A stretch of 64,000 nt of DNA from an uncultured Spirochaetaceae bacterium (GCA_944389505.1 CALXMP010000009.1:16735-80734), one strand, 5' to 3'. Positions 28,554 through 37,746 are shown, counted from the stretch's first letter. Program-made: numbers and translations. The notes: a model not told the origin generated them from the sequence alone.

Positions 28554-29092
28554 TGAGGCGCTCAGGCTTCGGATGGCTTGAATCCATAATAGGCATTATT
28601 CTCATTGTCCTGGGCATTGTTGCCCTCTCCCATCCTACGGGAGTGGTCAATGGCTTTGTGATTGTATGCGGTTTAGTGGCTGTCATAATGGGTATTGCTG
28701 ATATTATCATGTATATAAGGGTCGAAAGATTCACGGGATTCGGTCCGATGGTATCATTGATCTCTGGAATACTCGGAGTCATGGCGGGTGTTATGCTTAT
28801 GGCTTATCCACAGGCTGGATCACTGGTATTCGCAATCCTGTTCCCGATATGGTTCATCGCCCATTGCATATCGAGGCTGTCAAGACTGGATGAAATACGC
28901 CTGATAGCTGGCAACGGAGCCTATTACTGCTCTCTGGCAATGAACATCATAGGGCTGCTTCTTGGTGTGCTCCTCATCATAAAGCCGTGGATCGCCATCG
29001 TCTCAATCGGCTGGATAATCGGTCTCTATCTCATTCTGCTGGGAATAGAGAGCCTATTGGTCGCATTCTCAGGAATGGGTTCAAAGTACTGA
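28550..29092 (+). CDS. DUF308 / HdeD-like membrane protein
   Basis: A 180-residue protein with six hydrophobic helices in three pairs, the layout of DUF308 (HdeD family). LESIIGIILIVLGIVALSHP at the N-terminus is the family repeat unit, and the similar segment VSLISGILGVMAGVMLMAYP (residues 68-87) shows the internal duplication. HdeD is linked to acid resistance in enteric bacteria, but most members are uncharacterised. It overlaps ftsH by four bases and is followed by a terminator. Confidence 0.85.
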   Translation: MMRRSGFGWLESIIGIILIVLGIVALSHPTGVVNGFVIVCGLVAVIMGIADIIMYIRVERFTGFGPMVSLISGILGVMAGVMLMAYPQAGSLVFAILFPIWFIAHCISRLSRLDEIRLIAGNGAYYCSLAMNIIGLLLGVLLIIKPWIAIVSIGWIIGLYLILLGIESLLVAFSGMGSKY

Positions 29093-29105
29093 TACCCCCA
29101 TATAT

Positions 29106-29137
29106 GCTGCCGCATGCTGTCTTCGCGGCAGCTTTCA
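29106..29137 (+). terminator. Terminator of the ftsH operon
   Basis: GCTGCCGC (29106-29113) pairs with GCGGCAGC (29125-29132), followed by TTTCAT. It lies 13 bp after the DUF308 stop. Confidence 0.7.
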
Positions 29138-29139
29138 TG

Positions 29140-29145
29140 TATATT
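29140..29145 (+). promoter_or_regulatory. -10 box 6 nt before GNAT gene (leaderless type)
   Basis: TATATT, then GTAGCC, then ATG at 29152. It starts directly after the ftsH-operon terminator. No ribosome binding site. Confidence 0.55.
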
Positions 29146-29151
29146 GTAGCC

Positions 29152-29676
29152 ATGGTCACTATAAGGAAAGCAGGGGATGGCGATTACGCTATCGTACGTG
29201 ATCTGTACTATGCCATCACCGATGGAATGCAGGCTTCCGGGGTGTCGAACAGCTGGAGGCACGATATCTATCCATCTCAGGAATTCATAAGGTCTGCCAT
29301 CGCTTCTGATACGATGTATATAGGCTATGAGGATGATGTTCCTGTATCGGTAATGGTAATCAACAGGGAATACAATGAAGGTTATGAGAAAGCAGCATGG
29401 CCTTCCGGGATTCCTATGTCCGATGCTGTGATGATTCATGCCCTTGGTGTTCTTCCAGAGTTCTCTGGACGTGGTATAGCCGGAGCAATGACACGATATG
29501 CCATAACTGAAGCAAAAAGGATGGGTGCCAAAGTCCTCCGGCTAGATGTGATTGAGGATAATAAGAAGGCAGAGCATGTGTATGTATCCGTGGGCTTTGT
29601 CTTTGCCGGGGCAGTGAAGATGTTCTATGAGGATACCGGCTGGACACCATTCAGGCTTTTCGAGCATGTGCTCTGA
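29152..29676 (+). CDS. GNAT family N-acetyltransferase
   Basis: A 174-residue GNAT acetyltransferase. MIHALGVLPEFSGRGIAGAM (about residues 93-112) is the acetyl-CoA motif with SGRGIAG, and RLDVIEDNKKAEHVYVSVGF is the typical C-terminal strand-helix-strand. The frame is open 165 bp further upstream, but that part runs through the DUF308 gene and the terminator; MVTIRKAGDGDYAIV is a standard GNAT N-terminus. It is isolated, with its own predicted leaderless promoter. The substrate is unknown. Confidence 0.9.
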   Translation: MVTIRKAGDGDYAIVRDLYYAITDGMQASGVSNSWRHDIYPSQEFIRSAIASDTMYIGYEDDVPVSVMVINREYNEGYEKAAWPSGIPMSDAVMIHALGVLPEFSGRGIAGAMTRYAITEAKRMGAKVLRLDVIEDNKKAEHVYVSVGFVFAGAVKMFYEDTGWTPFRLFEHVL

Positions 29677-29686
29677 AAAGAACAGA

Positions 29687-29702
29687 GCCCAGTTTCCTGG
29701 GC
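29687..29702 (-). terminator. Terminator between convergent genes
   Basis: GCCCAG-TTTC-CTGGGC. On the minus strand it is followed by TCTGTTCTTTTC, so it best serves the sugar ABC operon ending at 29724; it may also stop the GNAT transcript. Confidence 0.65.
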
Positions 29703-29723
29703 CCTGATAAACAAGCACTGAGC

Positions 29724-31289
29724 TTAGTAGAGATAGTTGTTCGCTACTGCGTACTCGTATCCTTCCTGCTCCCACTCTGTTGCTCCAAGAGCATCGAGCT
29801 GGTCGATGAATGCCTGCCAGTTCTCCGGTGTGAGCTCTCTTGCTCCTGCGAAGAACTCTGCAAGTCCCTGCTGGTAGTATGTCTTCAGGTCGTTGCCAGG
29901 GATAGGCATTGAATCCATACCGTTTGCAGGTGTCCATGTCTTGGACTGCATGTCGCGGAGTGTCCAGAGTGCGCTCATCTCCTTTCCGGAGTTCTCACAT
30001 GTGTAGACAGGGTATCTGCTGAGAAGCTCTGTCTCGGATGTGTAGTTGAATGCCATGGATCTGAGCTGGATGTATGTCTGTCCGATAGGTCCATCGAATC
30101 CCATGTCGCCAGGGATCGATACAGGAATTCCGTTCTCATCGAACGTGTAGTTGATTCCTTCCTGTCCCCATCCGCAGAGGAGGTAGCCTTCATCATGTGC
30201 CATCCATTCGAACATCTCACAGATCTTCTCTGCCTTTCCTGCATCGGCTGCATCAGCACTGATACACCAGATTCTGAGTCCTCTTACTGCAGGTCCTACA
30301 GAGCGGAGACCTGTCGGTCCATATGGTGGTTCGATTACAAGCCACTCGCCATCTGGGAAGTTGGCATCGAACGGAGCATAGTTGTTCTGTGAGCTGAGTG
30401 CGGAGTTCTGCTCTCTCATGATACCGAACTTGCCCTGCTTCCATGCAGCTCTGAAGTCATCCTTCTTGTATGCCATCCAGTTTGGATCGATGACGCCAGC
30501 GTCGATTACCTTCTTCATGAATACCATGAAGTCATAGAACTCTGGCTTGTGGATCTGGAGACCGAAGTTGTCCTTGCTGAAATTCCATGTTCCTTCAACA
30601 CCGAATGCACCCATGAGAGGCTCGAACCTTCTGCCTGGGTAGCTTTCATATGTTGTCTCCTCGATGAATGCGCCGTATCCCCATGTATCGTTCTTGCCGT
30701 TTCCGTCAGGATCGTTGTATGTGAATGCGTACATGACATCAAAGAGCTCGTCGAGAGTAGTAGGAACCTCAAGCCCGAGATTGTCGAGCCAGTCCTTTCT
30801 GATTACGAGACCTTCGTTCTTTGTAACGATGCTAGGAGTTGCGAAGCCATAGCTTCTGCCGTCGATCGTTGTGAAGTTGATGGCATCCTGGTCGAACATG
30901 ATTGCTGTTCTCTCAGGCATCAGCTCATAGAGATCAGTTACGTCAGCGAGCATTCCATTGTTTGCAAGCCTTACCCAAACCTCTCTGTTAGCAACGAAGA
31001 AATCAGGGAGCTCATTGGCAGCGGCAGCAGCCTGTACCTTTGTATCCTGATCGACGGTGCTGGAAGGAAGGGATGAAGCCTCAAGATCAATGCCCATGCC
31101 TTTGAGGATATCGTATCCGACCCAGTCATTCGGGAGAGGACCGACCTCTGTCTGTGTTGCGTTGTACCACATCTCGATGTGTGTCAGTCCATCATCCGAC
31201 GCCTTCTTGTCGGAGCTTCCTCCTGCAAAGACCTGACCGAAACCAATCAGCAGTACAAGGAGAATAGCAAGAAATTTCCTGGTTTTCAT
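29724..31289 (-). CDS. Oligosaccharide ABC transporter, binding protein (LplA-like)
   Basis: A 521-residue extracellular solute-binding protein of family 1, of the large LplA/YtcQ type used for oligosaccharide import. The signal peptide MKTRKFLAILLVLLIGFGQVFAG ends in FAGGSSDKK as in the other binding proteins of this window; there is no lipobox Cys. Conserved features include NELPDFFVANREVW, VIRKDWLDNLGLEVPTTLDE (a strong block of this subgroup, about residues 157-176) and the late CGWGQEGINY. Start 31289 follows AAGGAGGTTTT. The permease stop lies inside this ribosome binding site, so the operon is tight. It is the last gene of the transporter. Confidence 0.92.
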   Translation of the reverse strand: MKTRKFLAILLVLLIGFGQVFAGGSSDKKASDDGLTHIEMWYNATQTEVGPLPNDWVGYDILKGMGIDLEASSLPSSTVDQDTKVQAAAAANELPDFFVANREVWVRLANNGMLADVTDLYELMPERTAIMFDQDAINFTTIDGRSYGFATPSIVTKNEGLVIRKDWLDNLGLEVPTTLDELFDVMYAFTYNDPDGNGKNDTWGYGAFIEETTYESYPGRRFEPLMGAFGVEGTWNFSKDNFGLQIHKPEFYDFMVFMKKVIDAGVIDPNWMAYKKDDFRAAWKQGKFGIMREQNSALSSQNNYAPFDANFPDGEWLVIEPPYGPTGLRSVGPAVRGLRIWCISADAADAGKAEKICEMFEWMAHDEGYLLCGWGQEGINYTFDENGIPVSIPGDMGFDGPIGQTYIQLRSMAFNYTSETELLSRYPVYTCENSGKEMSALWTLRDMQSKTWTPANGMDSMPIPGNDLKTYYQQGLAEFFAGARELTPENWQAFIDQLDALGATEWEQEGYEYAVANNYLY

Positions 31290-31299
31290 AAAACCTCCT

Positions 31300-32208
31300 T
31301 TATCCTTTGACGCTTCCAAGAAGCGTTCCCTTTGTGAAGTATTTCTGAATGAACGGGTATGCGATTACCATCGGGATTGCCGAGAGGAATACCGATGCGG
31401 CCTTGATAGCCTCGACAGGTGCATTGCCGAATGCCCTTGCCTCGACGAACTCGTTCATGCCTGCTGCGAGAAGGATGTTCCTGAGAAGTATCGGGAGCGG
31501 TCTGAGATAGTCTCTTGTGAGGTAGAGCATCGGGCGGAAGTAGTCGTTCCAGAATGCAACACCATAGTAGAGACCAATCGTCATTATGATTGCCTTCGAA
31601 AGCGGCAGGATTATCTTTAAGAGGATCTGGAGCTCATTGCAGCCATCGATCGATGCGCTTTCCCTGAGCTCGTTCGGGATTCCCTCGAAGAATGATCTCA
31701 TGATGATACAGTTGTATGTGCTGATTGCAACAGGAAGGAATACCGACTGCAGATGGTTCGTCAGCCCAAGCTTCGCGATGAGGAGGTATACAGGGATGAT
31801 ACCTACGTTGAAGATGTATGGGATGAGAACGAAGACCGTTATCAGCTTCTTGCCCCTGAGATCCTTTACGGAAAGACCATATGCAAGCGGAATCGTGAGA
31901 ATGAGAGCGCAGATGACGCCTTCGACAAGGATCTTGATTGAATTCCAGAATGCGATGAGGAATCCATTGTTGCCGAGAAGCGATTCATAAGCGGCAATCG
32001 ACCATTCCCATGGGGGAAGGAACATGCCTTCGGTATATGTTCCGATGAATGTTACAGGCCTGAACGAGAGTGTGAGCGTACTCCAGAGCGGAAGCACGAT
32101 GACAATCAGTATGAAGACCATGAAGATATCAACAACGATATTGAATCCTCTATCTGCTGCGGTTGGCTTTACAGCTACGCTTGTAACCTGCTTGTTCTTC
32201 TTTTTCAT
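31300..32208 (-). CDS. Carbohydrate ABC transporter permease (LplC-like)
   Basis: A 302-residue inner-membrane permease with six predicted helices. The first helix is at about residues 25-48, and the EAA loop lies in DGCNELQILLKIILPLSKAI (about residues 183-202). The N-terminus and WSTLTLSFRP are typical of the LplC/YtcP subgroup. It ends ten bases before the binding-protein start and begins 16 bp after the other permease. Confidence 0.93.
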   Translation of the reverse strand: MKKKNKQVTSVAVKPTAADRGFNIVVDIFMVFILIVIVLPLWSTLTLSFRPVTFIGTYTEGMFLPPWEWSIAAYESLLGNNGFLIAFWNSIKILVEGVICALILTIPLAYGLSVKDLRGKKLITVFVLIPYIFNVGIIPVYLLIAKLGLTNHLQSVFLPVAISTYNCIIMRSFFEGIPNELRESASIDGCNELQILLKIILPLSKAIIMTIGLYYGVAFWNDYFRPMLYLTRDYLRPLPILLRNILLAAGMNEFVEARAFGNAPVEAIKAASVFLSAIPMVIAYPFIQKYFTKGTLLGSVKG

Positions 32209-32223
32209 GCTAACCTCCTTGGA

Positions 32224-33168
32224 TCAGAACAGAGACGAGTCTGAGAACTTCTTCGAGAAGTAGTTCGATGCGAAGAGCAGCAGCATTCCGATGATGCCTT
32301 TGAAGAGGCCGGCAGCCGTTGCCAGGCCGAATCTTCCTTCGAGAAGACCCTGTCTGTAGACCCAGGTATCGATGATATCCGCGACGCTGTATACAGCCGG
32401 GCTGTAGAGCATGAATATCTGGTTGAATCCAGCTTCGAAGATAGTACCTATCTTGAGAAGCAGGACTGTGACTATAACGGGCTTGATTGCTGGGAATGTG
32501 ATGTATTTCACACGCTGCCAGCTGTTTGCTCCTTCGACCATCGCCGCCTCAAAGAGGGATACGTCGATTCCCATGAGCGCTGCGATGAAGATGATCGCTG
32601 ACCAGCCCATCTCCTTCCATGCGTCAGAGAATATGACGAGCCATGGGAATGCCTTTGCATTCGTGAGGAAGTCGATCGGCTGCCCGCCGAAGAATTTGAT
32701 CAGGTCGTTTATGATTCCATCTCCAGGTGCGAAAAGCGAGAGAAGGATACCGTACATGATAACCCATGAGAGGAAGTGGGGGAGGTATGCAAGGGTCTGG
32801 ACAACCTTCCTGAGCTTATTGTGGCGGCACTCATAGATAGCGATAGCCAGAATGACAGACAGCGGAAGCGATACAAGGATCTTTCCTATGCTGTACATAA
32901 GCGTATTGCGGATAAGGCTCCAGAAATAGTGCGATGTTACGAATTCCCTGAAATTCTCCATTCCCACCCAGTCAGAGGTGAGGATTCCGTATCTGACGGA
33001 TTTGAAATCCCTGAATGCAATCTGCGAATACCACAGAGGGACATACTTGAAGACAAAGTAGTAGATAAGCGGTACTGCGATAAGGATGTAGATCCATTTC
33101 TGGCGTGCTATGTCCTTTCTCAGCGTCGACCAGTATGTCTTATTCTGCAGACTTCCTTTTTCTCCCAT
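32224..33168 (-). CDS. Carbohydrate ABC transporter permease (LplB-like)
   Basis: A 314-residue permease with six predicted helices. The first helix (about 27-45) is followed by the periplasmic FKYVPLWYSQIAFRDFK stretch typical of LplB/YteP, and the EAA loop is EGANSWQRVKYITFPAIKPV (about residues 212-231). It is the first gene of the operon, with a 176-nt leader from a good predicted promoter. The start follows AAGGAG. No ATPase gene is present in the operon; a shared MsmX-type ATPase encoded elsewhere is expected. Confidence 0.93.
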   Translation of the reverse strand: MGEKGSLQNKTYWSTLRKDIARQKWIYILIAVPLIYYFVFKYVPLWYSQIAFRDFKSVRYGILTSDWVGMENFREFVTSHYFWSLIRNTLMYSIGKILVSLPLSVILAIAIYECRHNKLRKVVQTLAYLPHFLSWVIMYGILLSLFAPGDGIINDLIKFFGGQPIDFLTNAKAFPWLVIFSDAWKEMGWSAIIFIAALMGIDVSLFEAAMVEGANSWQRVKYITFPAIKPVIVTVLLLKIGTIFEAGFNQIFMLYSPAVYSVADIIDTWVYRQGLLEGRFGLATAAGLFKGIIGMLLLFASNYFSKKFSDSSLF

Positions 33169-33632
33169 AACAGACTCCTTCTTTATGTGTATCTATGTTC
33201 AGCGTATGTATTCCATACGTCATAGCTTCCAGACCGAAGAATATCGATTCCAGTACAGAAACCCCACGGAATGCTCTGCTTTCCGACGAACATCACCCAG
33301 ACTAGCAGAAGATTGCAGGACTGTATAGCTTTCGGTTCTCCTTTCTGAGTATTTTAACCGCCGTATTTTTCATTTGTCAAAAAACTTTCCCTGCTAAATG
33401 GATAAATAGGACATTCTTAGCTGAGTGTGCAGTTTCCATTTGTCCCATATGAGTTCAGGTTCTGGTGATTATCACATAAAATGCACATGATTCTGTGCAA
33501 TGTGCTATCGTTGTGTGGCCCGAAGGTGTGCAGGCAATTATTTCATGCTGCTGTTCCACATCTGATTTCTTTTATGTTTTTTATTGTTGCAGAGGGCCTT
33601 GATGGATATAATCGCAGAAAAAGGGGTTGCAT
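33169..33632 (-). promoter_or_regulatory. Divergent control region of sugar ABC operon and MATE gene
   Basis: A gene-free 464-bp region. On the minus strand TTGACA (33380-33375), an 18-bp spacer and TAAAAT (33356-33351) make a good promoter, giving a leader of about 175 nt. In the leader CGTATG-TATTC-CATACG (33203-33219) is a perfect palindrome. Further away, TGCACA-TGATTC-TGTGCA (33482-33499) and single TGTGCA copies at 33426 and 33527 form a cluster of related half-sites. A TATAAT at 33608-33613 likely serves the MATE gene. Confidence 0.6.
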
Positions 33633-34997
33633 ATGAAAGTTCATCAGGCTGATTTTTCCCAAGGGAAAGTATCTTCTCTTATCCTTAGGGTCTCATTTCC
33701 CCTGATTGTGGCAGAGCTTGTCAACCTTCTTTACAACATGGTCGATAGGATATATATAGGCCATCTTGCGGCGAATGGCTCGCTGGCGCTTACCGGCCTT
33801 GGGCTATGCTTTCCCGTGATATCCTTGATAAGCGCATTCGCCAAGCTCTTCGGGTCGAATGGCGGGGCTCCTCTCTGTGCGATGGCAAGAGGCAGAAAGG
33901 ATGAGAGGGAGGCTTCCCTTGTTATGGGCAATTCATTCATGCTTTCCGTCGTCACAGGTGCTGTGCTCATGACGATTGTCCTTATCTTCCATCGTCCTAT
34001 CCTCTATGCGTTCGGAGCAAGCGATGCGACATATCCCTATGCACGCGACTACCTTATGATATATTCACTTGGAACGATCCCTGTGCTGGTGACGCTGAGC
34101 ATGAACGCATTCATAAACAGCCAGGGGTTTGCCACTATCGGCATGGTCACCGTGCTTATCGGCGCTGTCATAAATATCGTGCTCGATCCTATATTCATCT
34201 TTGTATTCGGGCTTGGCGTAAAGGGCGCAGCGATCGCAACGGTATTCAGCCAGACGGTATCATGCATATTCGCAGTATCGTTCCTCTGCGGCAAGAGCGT
34301 TGAGCTGAAGCTCAGATTCAGGGATATGAGGCTCGATGCGAGGCGCTGCAAGGAGATCATTGCACTCGGTACAAGCGGTTTCACGATGGGAGCCACGAAT
34401 TCCCTTGTGCAGCTTGTCTGCAATAAATGCGCCTTCATCTGGGGCGGCGATCTCTATGTCGGTGTAATGACGATCCTCAACTCAGTAAGGGAGATATACA
34501 GCACGGTCATCAATGGCATAGGCGGAGGTTCAACGCCTGTCATGAGCTTCAATTACGGGGCACGCAATGGCGCTCGGACAAGGAAAGCCAGCGACTGGAC
34601 GCTTATATTCATCTTTGCATATGCGATGATCGTATGGCTTGCAGTCCTTATCTTCCCCCGCACGATGGCAATGTTCTTCACGCAGGATGCGGCCATGCTC
34701 GATGCTTCTGTATCAGCGCTGAGAATCTACTTCTTCGGATTCATATTCATGGCGCTCCAGACAGCCGGCCAGCAGACCTTCGTTGCGCTGGGGAAGGCCA
34801 AGCAGGCTGTGTTCTTCTCCCTTTTCAGGAAGGTAATCATCGTCGTGCCGCTCACGATTGCTCTTCCGTATATCTTCGGGATAAACGGCGTTATGCTTGC
34901 AGAACCGATAAGCAATGTCATAGGAGGCTGTGCATCCTACTTTACGATGCGCCATATGGTAATGCCTGAGCTGAAGGCAATGGATGCGGAAAAGTAA
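33633..34997 (+). CDS. MATE family efflux transporter
   Basis: A 454-residue membrane protein with 12 predicted helices in two similar halves, the MATE fold, which couples sodium or proton entry to export of drugs or metabolites. The N-terminus SLILRVSFPLIVAELVNLLY is followed by NMVDRIYIGHL, and GLGVKGAAIATVFSQT and the later GAPVMSFNYGA-like STPVMSFNYGARNG are typical. ATG 33633 follows AAAAAGGGG; a TTG two codons upstream is less likely. A second MATE gene at 60399 is only distantly similar. The substrate cannot be predicted. Confidence 0.92.
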   Translation: MKVHQADFSQGKVSSLILRVSFPLIVAELVNLLYNMVDRIYIGHLAANGSLALTGLGLCFPVISLISAFAKLFGSNGGAPLCAMARGRKDEREASLVMGNSFMLSVVTGAVLMTIVLIFHRPILYAFGASDATYPYARDYLMIYSLGTIPVLVTLSMNAFINSQGFATIGMVTVLIGAVINIVLDPIFIFVFGLGVKGAAIATVFSQTVSCIFAVSFLCGKSVELKLRFRDMRLDARRCKEIIALGTSGFTMGATNSLVQLVCNKCAFIWGGDLYVGVMTILNSVREIYSTVINGIGGGSTPVMSFNYGARNGARTRKASDWTLIFIFAYAMIVWLAVLIFPRTMAMFFTQDAAMLDASVSALRIYFFGFIFMALQTAGQQTFVALGKAKQAVFFSLFRKVIIVVPLTIALPYIFGINGVMLAEPISNVIGGCASYFTMRHMVMPELKAMDAEK

Positions 34998-35018
34998 TCC
35001 TCCGGAAGCCCGGAGGAT
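34997..35018. terminator. Hairpin between convergent MATE and pyk genes
   Basis: ATCCTCCGG-AAGC-CCGGAGGAT, a perfect 9-bp stem starting at the last base of the MATE stop. There is no clear T-run on either strand; it probably serves both genes. Confidence 0.6.
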
Positions 35019-35023
35019 CGTGG

Positions 35024-36439
35024 TCAGATTCTCGATATCTGCATCGAATCAGCGTACTGGAATCCGGGAAGGGATCCTGTGATGATCACCGCAAGATCAT
35101 CCTTCTTCACGATTCCTGAGCCAAGTGCCAGCCTGATTGACTGCTCCCTCATCTTCTCCTTGTCCTCTGTGAAGTCCGCAAGGATCGGAGTGACACCATA
35201 GGCGAGCCTGAGCTGCCTTACAGCCTTTCTGTCCGTCACGCAGGCTATGATCGGGCATGCCGGGCGGCATGATGATGTCAGCCATCCGGTTCTTCCCGTT
35301 GCGGTCATGCAGATTATCGCCTCGGCATTGAGCGTGAATGACGCTTCCACTGCCGCGCTGGATATTGTTCCAGGGATATCGAGGGAAACAGTAGCCTGAT
35401 TAGCGAAATAGCGCTGGCGGTAGTCTATCTGATTCTCAGTGAATTCCGCAATCTCCGCCATCGTCCTCACAGCTTCGATAGGGTATTTTCCAGCAGCTGT
35501 CTCCCCGCTGAGCATCGTGCATGTCGTTCCATCGAATATGGCATTGGCAACATCGGAGACCTCAGCCCTTGTCGGTCTGGAATGCTCTGTCATCGATTCG
35601 AGCATCTGTGTTGCTGTCACGACGATCTTTCCAGCCTTGGTGCATTCGGAGATCATCATTTTCTGGATGACAGGAAGTTCCTTGAATGGAATCTCCACAC
35701 CCATGTCACCTCTGGCGACCATGATTCCATCGGCTTCCTGGATAATCTCACGGAGGTTGTCTATGCCGCTTCTGCATTCTATCTTCGCGATTATCTTGAT
35801 CTTCTCCCCGCCATTGACGGCAAGAAGCTTTCTCATCTTCCTGATATCATCGGCGGTTCTGACGAATGATGTGGAGATATAATCGACATCCTCCTCAATC
35901 CCGAAGAGGATATCTGACCTGTCTGCCGCAGAGATGAATGGCTGATCGATGTCCACTCCAGGCACATTGATTGATTTATGGTTTGATACCTTTGATGTAT
36001 TGTTGACGCGGCATACGACATCTCCGCCGTTGATAGCAATGACCGTAAGGGAACAGAGACCATCATCAATGAGGATAGATGTGCCGGCCTCCACATCCTC
36101 CGCAAGGTAGGGATACGTGATCGACACTCCAGTCTCATCACCGAGCCTGTCAGGATCTGCTGAGAGCGTGAACTCCGAGCCTTCTTTGAGTATCACGGAA
36201 CCGTCCCTGAATTCCCTTGTCCTGATCTCAGGGCCCTTTGTATCGAGAATGACAGGTATATTCGTGCCGAGCTTCTCCGCGACACGCCTTACGCGCTCTA
36301 TCCTTGCCTTATGCTCTTCATGGGAGCCATGGGAGAAATTCAGCCTTGCAGCGTCCATTCCGTTCTTTATCAGGGCTTCGACCATCTCATCGGATTCGAC
36401 GGCCGGTCCCAATGTGCAGATAATCTTGGTTTTTCTCAT
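35024..36439 (-). CDS. pyk: Pyruvate kinase
   Basis: A 471-residue glycolytic enzyme making pyruvate and ATP from phosphoenolpyruvate and ADP. MRKTKIICTLGPA is the standard N-terminus; DAARLNFSHGSHEEH and VILDTKGPEIRT bind substrates; the signature IIAKIECRSGIDNLREI (about residue 215) carries the catalytic Lys, followed by IMVARGDMGVEIP and VVTATQMLESM. The C-terminal allosteric domain is present (FTLNAEAIICMTATGRT), without the extra phosphohistidine-like domain of some Gram-positive enzymes. The upstream region has GAAAGAAGGATTG before the ATG. It stands alone. Confidence 0.97.
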   Translation of the reverse strand: MRKTKIICTLGPAVESDEMVEALIKNGMDAARLNFSHGSHEEHKARIERVRRVAEKLGTNIPVILDTKGPEIRTREFRDGSVILKEGSEFTLSADPDRLGDETGVSITYPYLAEDVEAGTSILIDDGLCSLTVIAINGGDVVCRVNNTSKVSNHKSINVPGVDIDQPFISAADRSDILFGIEEDVDYISTSFVRTADDIRKMRKLLAVNGGEKIKIIAKIECRSGIDNLREIIQEADGIMVARGDMGVEIPFKELPVIQKMMISECTKAGKIVVTATQMLESMTEHSRPTRAEVSDVANAIFDGTTCTMLSGETAAGKYPIEAVRTMAEIAEFTENQIDYRQRYFANQATVSLDIPGTISSAAVEASFTLNAEAIICMTATGRTGWLTSSCRPACPIIACVTDRKAVRQLRLAYGVTPILADFTEDKEKMREQSIRLALGSGIVKKDDLAVIITGSLPGFQYADSMQISRI

Positions 36440-36554
36440 ATCAATCCTTCTTTCAGCCCGGGATTATAAGGATTTTCGATGATATGTAAAAGATACCCAA
36501 TATGTCTGAAGTGTGTAATTTTCCCATTGATGCAATAGTGGTAAGGAGGATATC

Positions 36555-36587
36555 ATGCACGGGGGATTATCATGTGGGATTTCATAA
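36555..36587 (+). CDS. Possible leader peptide overlapping the SLC13-like gene start
   Basis: A 10-codon frame, MHGGLSCGIS, begins five bases after a strong AAGGAGG (36543-36549) and overlaps the first 16 bases of the next gene in another frame. The ribosome binding site fits this frame better than the gene itself, so it may be a regulatory upstream frame. It may equally be chance. Confidence 0.35.
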   Translation: MHGGLSCGIS

Positions 36588-37678
36588 AGAGGGAAGTAGT
36601 ATTCGTCATAGCATTGACAGCAGCGGTAGTGTCCGCATTCTTCAATCCTCCTTCCGCATCATGGCTGGAGGCAATAGATTTCAGGACGCTGGCCCTTCTT
36701 TTCTCCTTGATGGGTGTCTCGGAAGGGCTGAAGGTATCAGGGCTTTTCGATACCGCTGCGGGAATTCTCATGAAGAGGGCAGGGAACATGAGGATGCTAT
36801 CAGCGATGCTCACAGCTGTCGTCTTCATCTCTTCGATGTTCTTCACGAATGATGTCGCCCTCCTGATGTTCGTGCCTTTCACGATGATGCTTCTCGATAA
36901 GGAGAAGGCTGATGAGGGATATGTCATAAAGCTTGTGGTACTCGAGACGATAGCCGCCAATCTCGGCTCCATGACGACTCCAGTAGGCAACCCGCAGAAT
37001 CTCTATATCTGCTCATTCTTCGGAGTAGAGGCCCCGGCATTCTTCCGTACTATCATTCCTTATTCAATTATCTCACTGCTTCTTATAGTGCTCTCATTTA
37101 GGATATTCCTGTGGAAATCTGGCAGCGTAGAGAAGGAGACGAGGGCTGTCAGGAAGATGGATAAGCATAGGACGATCATCTATCTGGTCTTCCTCCTTGC
37201 CGCTATGTTCTCGGTATTCCGGGTGATAAGCTGGCAGCTCCTGTTTGTCGTTGAGCTTATTTTCCTCCTTGCATTCGACAGGAATATCCTGAAGCGCATA
37301 GATTACATCCTCCTTCTCACATTCGTGGCATTCTTCATATTCAGCGAGAATCTGAGGAGCATGGATGCAGTCCAGGGCTTTATATCATCCCCTATGGCAA
37401 GCCATCCAGTTGCCGTATCAGCGGCTGTGTCCCAGATAATAAGCAATGTCCCTGCCGCCATACTTCTTTCATCCTTCACAGATAGCTTTGAAGGAGTCCT
37501 CATCGGAACGGATATCGGAGGGCTGGGAACGCCTATCGCATCCCTTGCTTCCCTCATATCACTGAAGTTCTATTTCAGGAGAGAGTCAGGACGGAAGGGT
37601 ATGTATATGGCATTCTTCCTGATGCTCAATATCGTGCTATTGGCCATCCTTGCTCTTTTTTCGGCAATAATCCCCTGA
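36572..37678 (+). CDS. SLC13/ArsB-like (ion transporter superfamily) permease
   Basis: A 368-residue membrane protein with about ten helices. LGSMTTPVGNPQNLYI (about residues 131-146) is the first substrate-loop motif of citrate, arsenite and anion transporters of the ion transporter superfamily, and the later SQIISNVPAAILLSSF and GTDIGGLGTPIASLASLIS are the matching second half. It is shorter than most SLC13 members. The substrate could be a dicarboxylate, another anion or a cation. ATG 36572 has only GGGGG before it; a short frame with a better site overlaps it. A paralogue lies at 51435. Confidence 0.85.
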   Translation: MWDFIKREVVFVIALTAAVVSAFFNPPSASWLEAIDFRTLALLFSLMGVSEGLKVSGLFDTAAGILMKRAGNMRMLSAMLTAVVFISSMFFTNDVALLMFVPFTMMLLDKEKADEGYVIKLVVLETIAANLGSMTTPVGNPQNLYICSFFGVEAPAFFRTIIPYSIISLLLIVLSFRIFLWKSGSVEKETRAVRKMDKHRTIIYLVFLLAAMFSVFRVISWQLLFVVELIFLLAFDRNILKRIDYILLLTFVAFFIFSENLRSMDAVQGFISSPMASHPVAVSAAVSQIISNVPAAILLSSFTDSFEGVLIGTDIGGLGTPIASLASLISLKFYFRRESGRKGMYMAFFLMLNIVLLAILALFSAIIP

Positions 37679-37746
37679 TCTGTCTGTTTCTCAAGCTCCT
37701 CACATTTTCCATCTTATGGTAATATTGGATTACGAGAGGTACGCTA

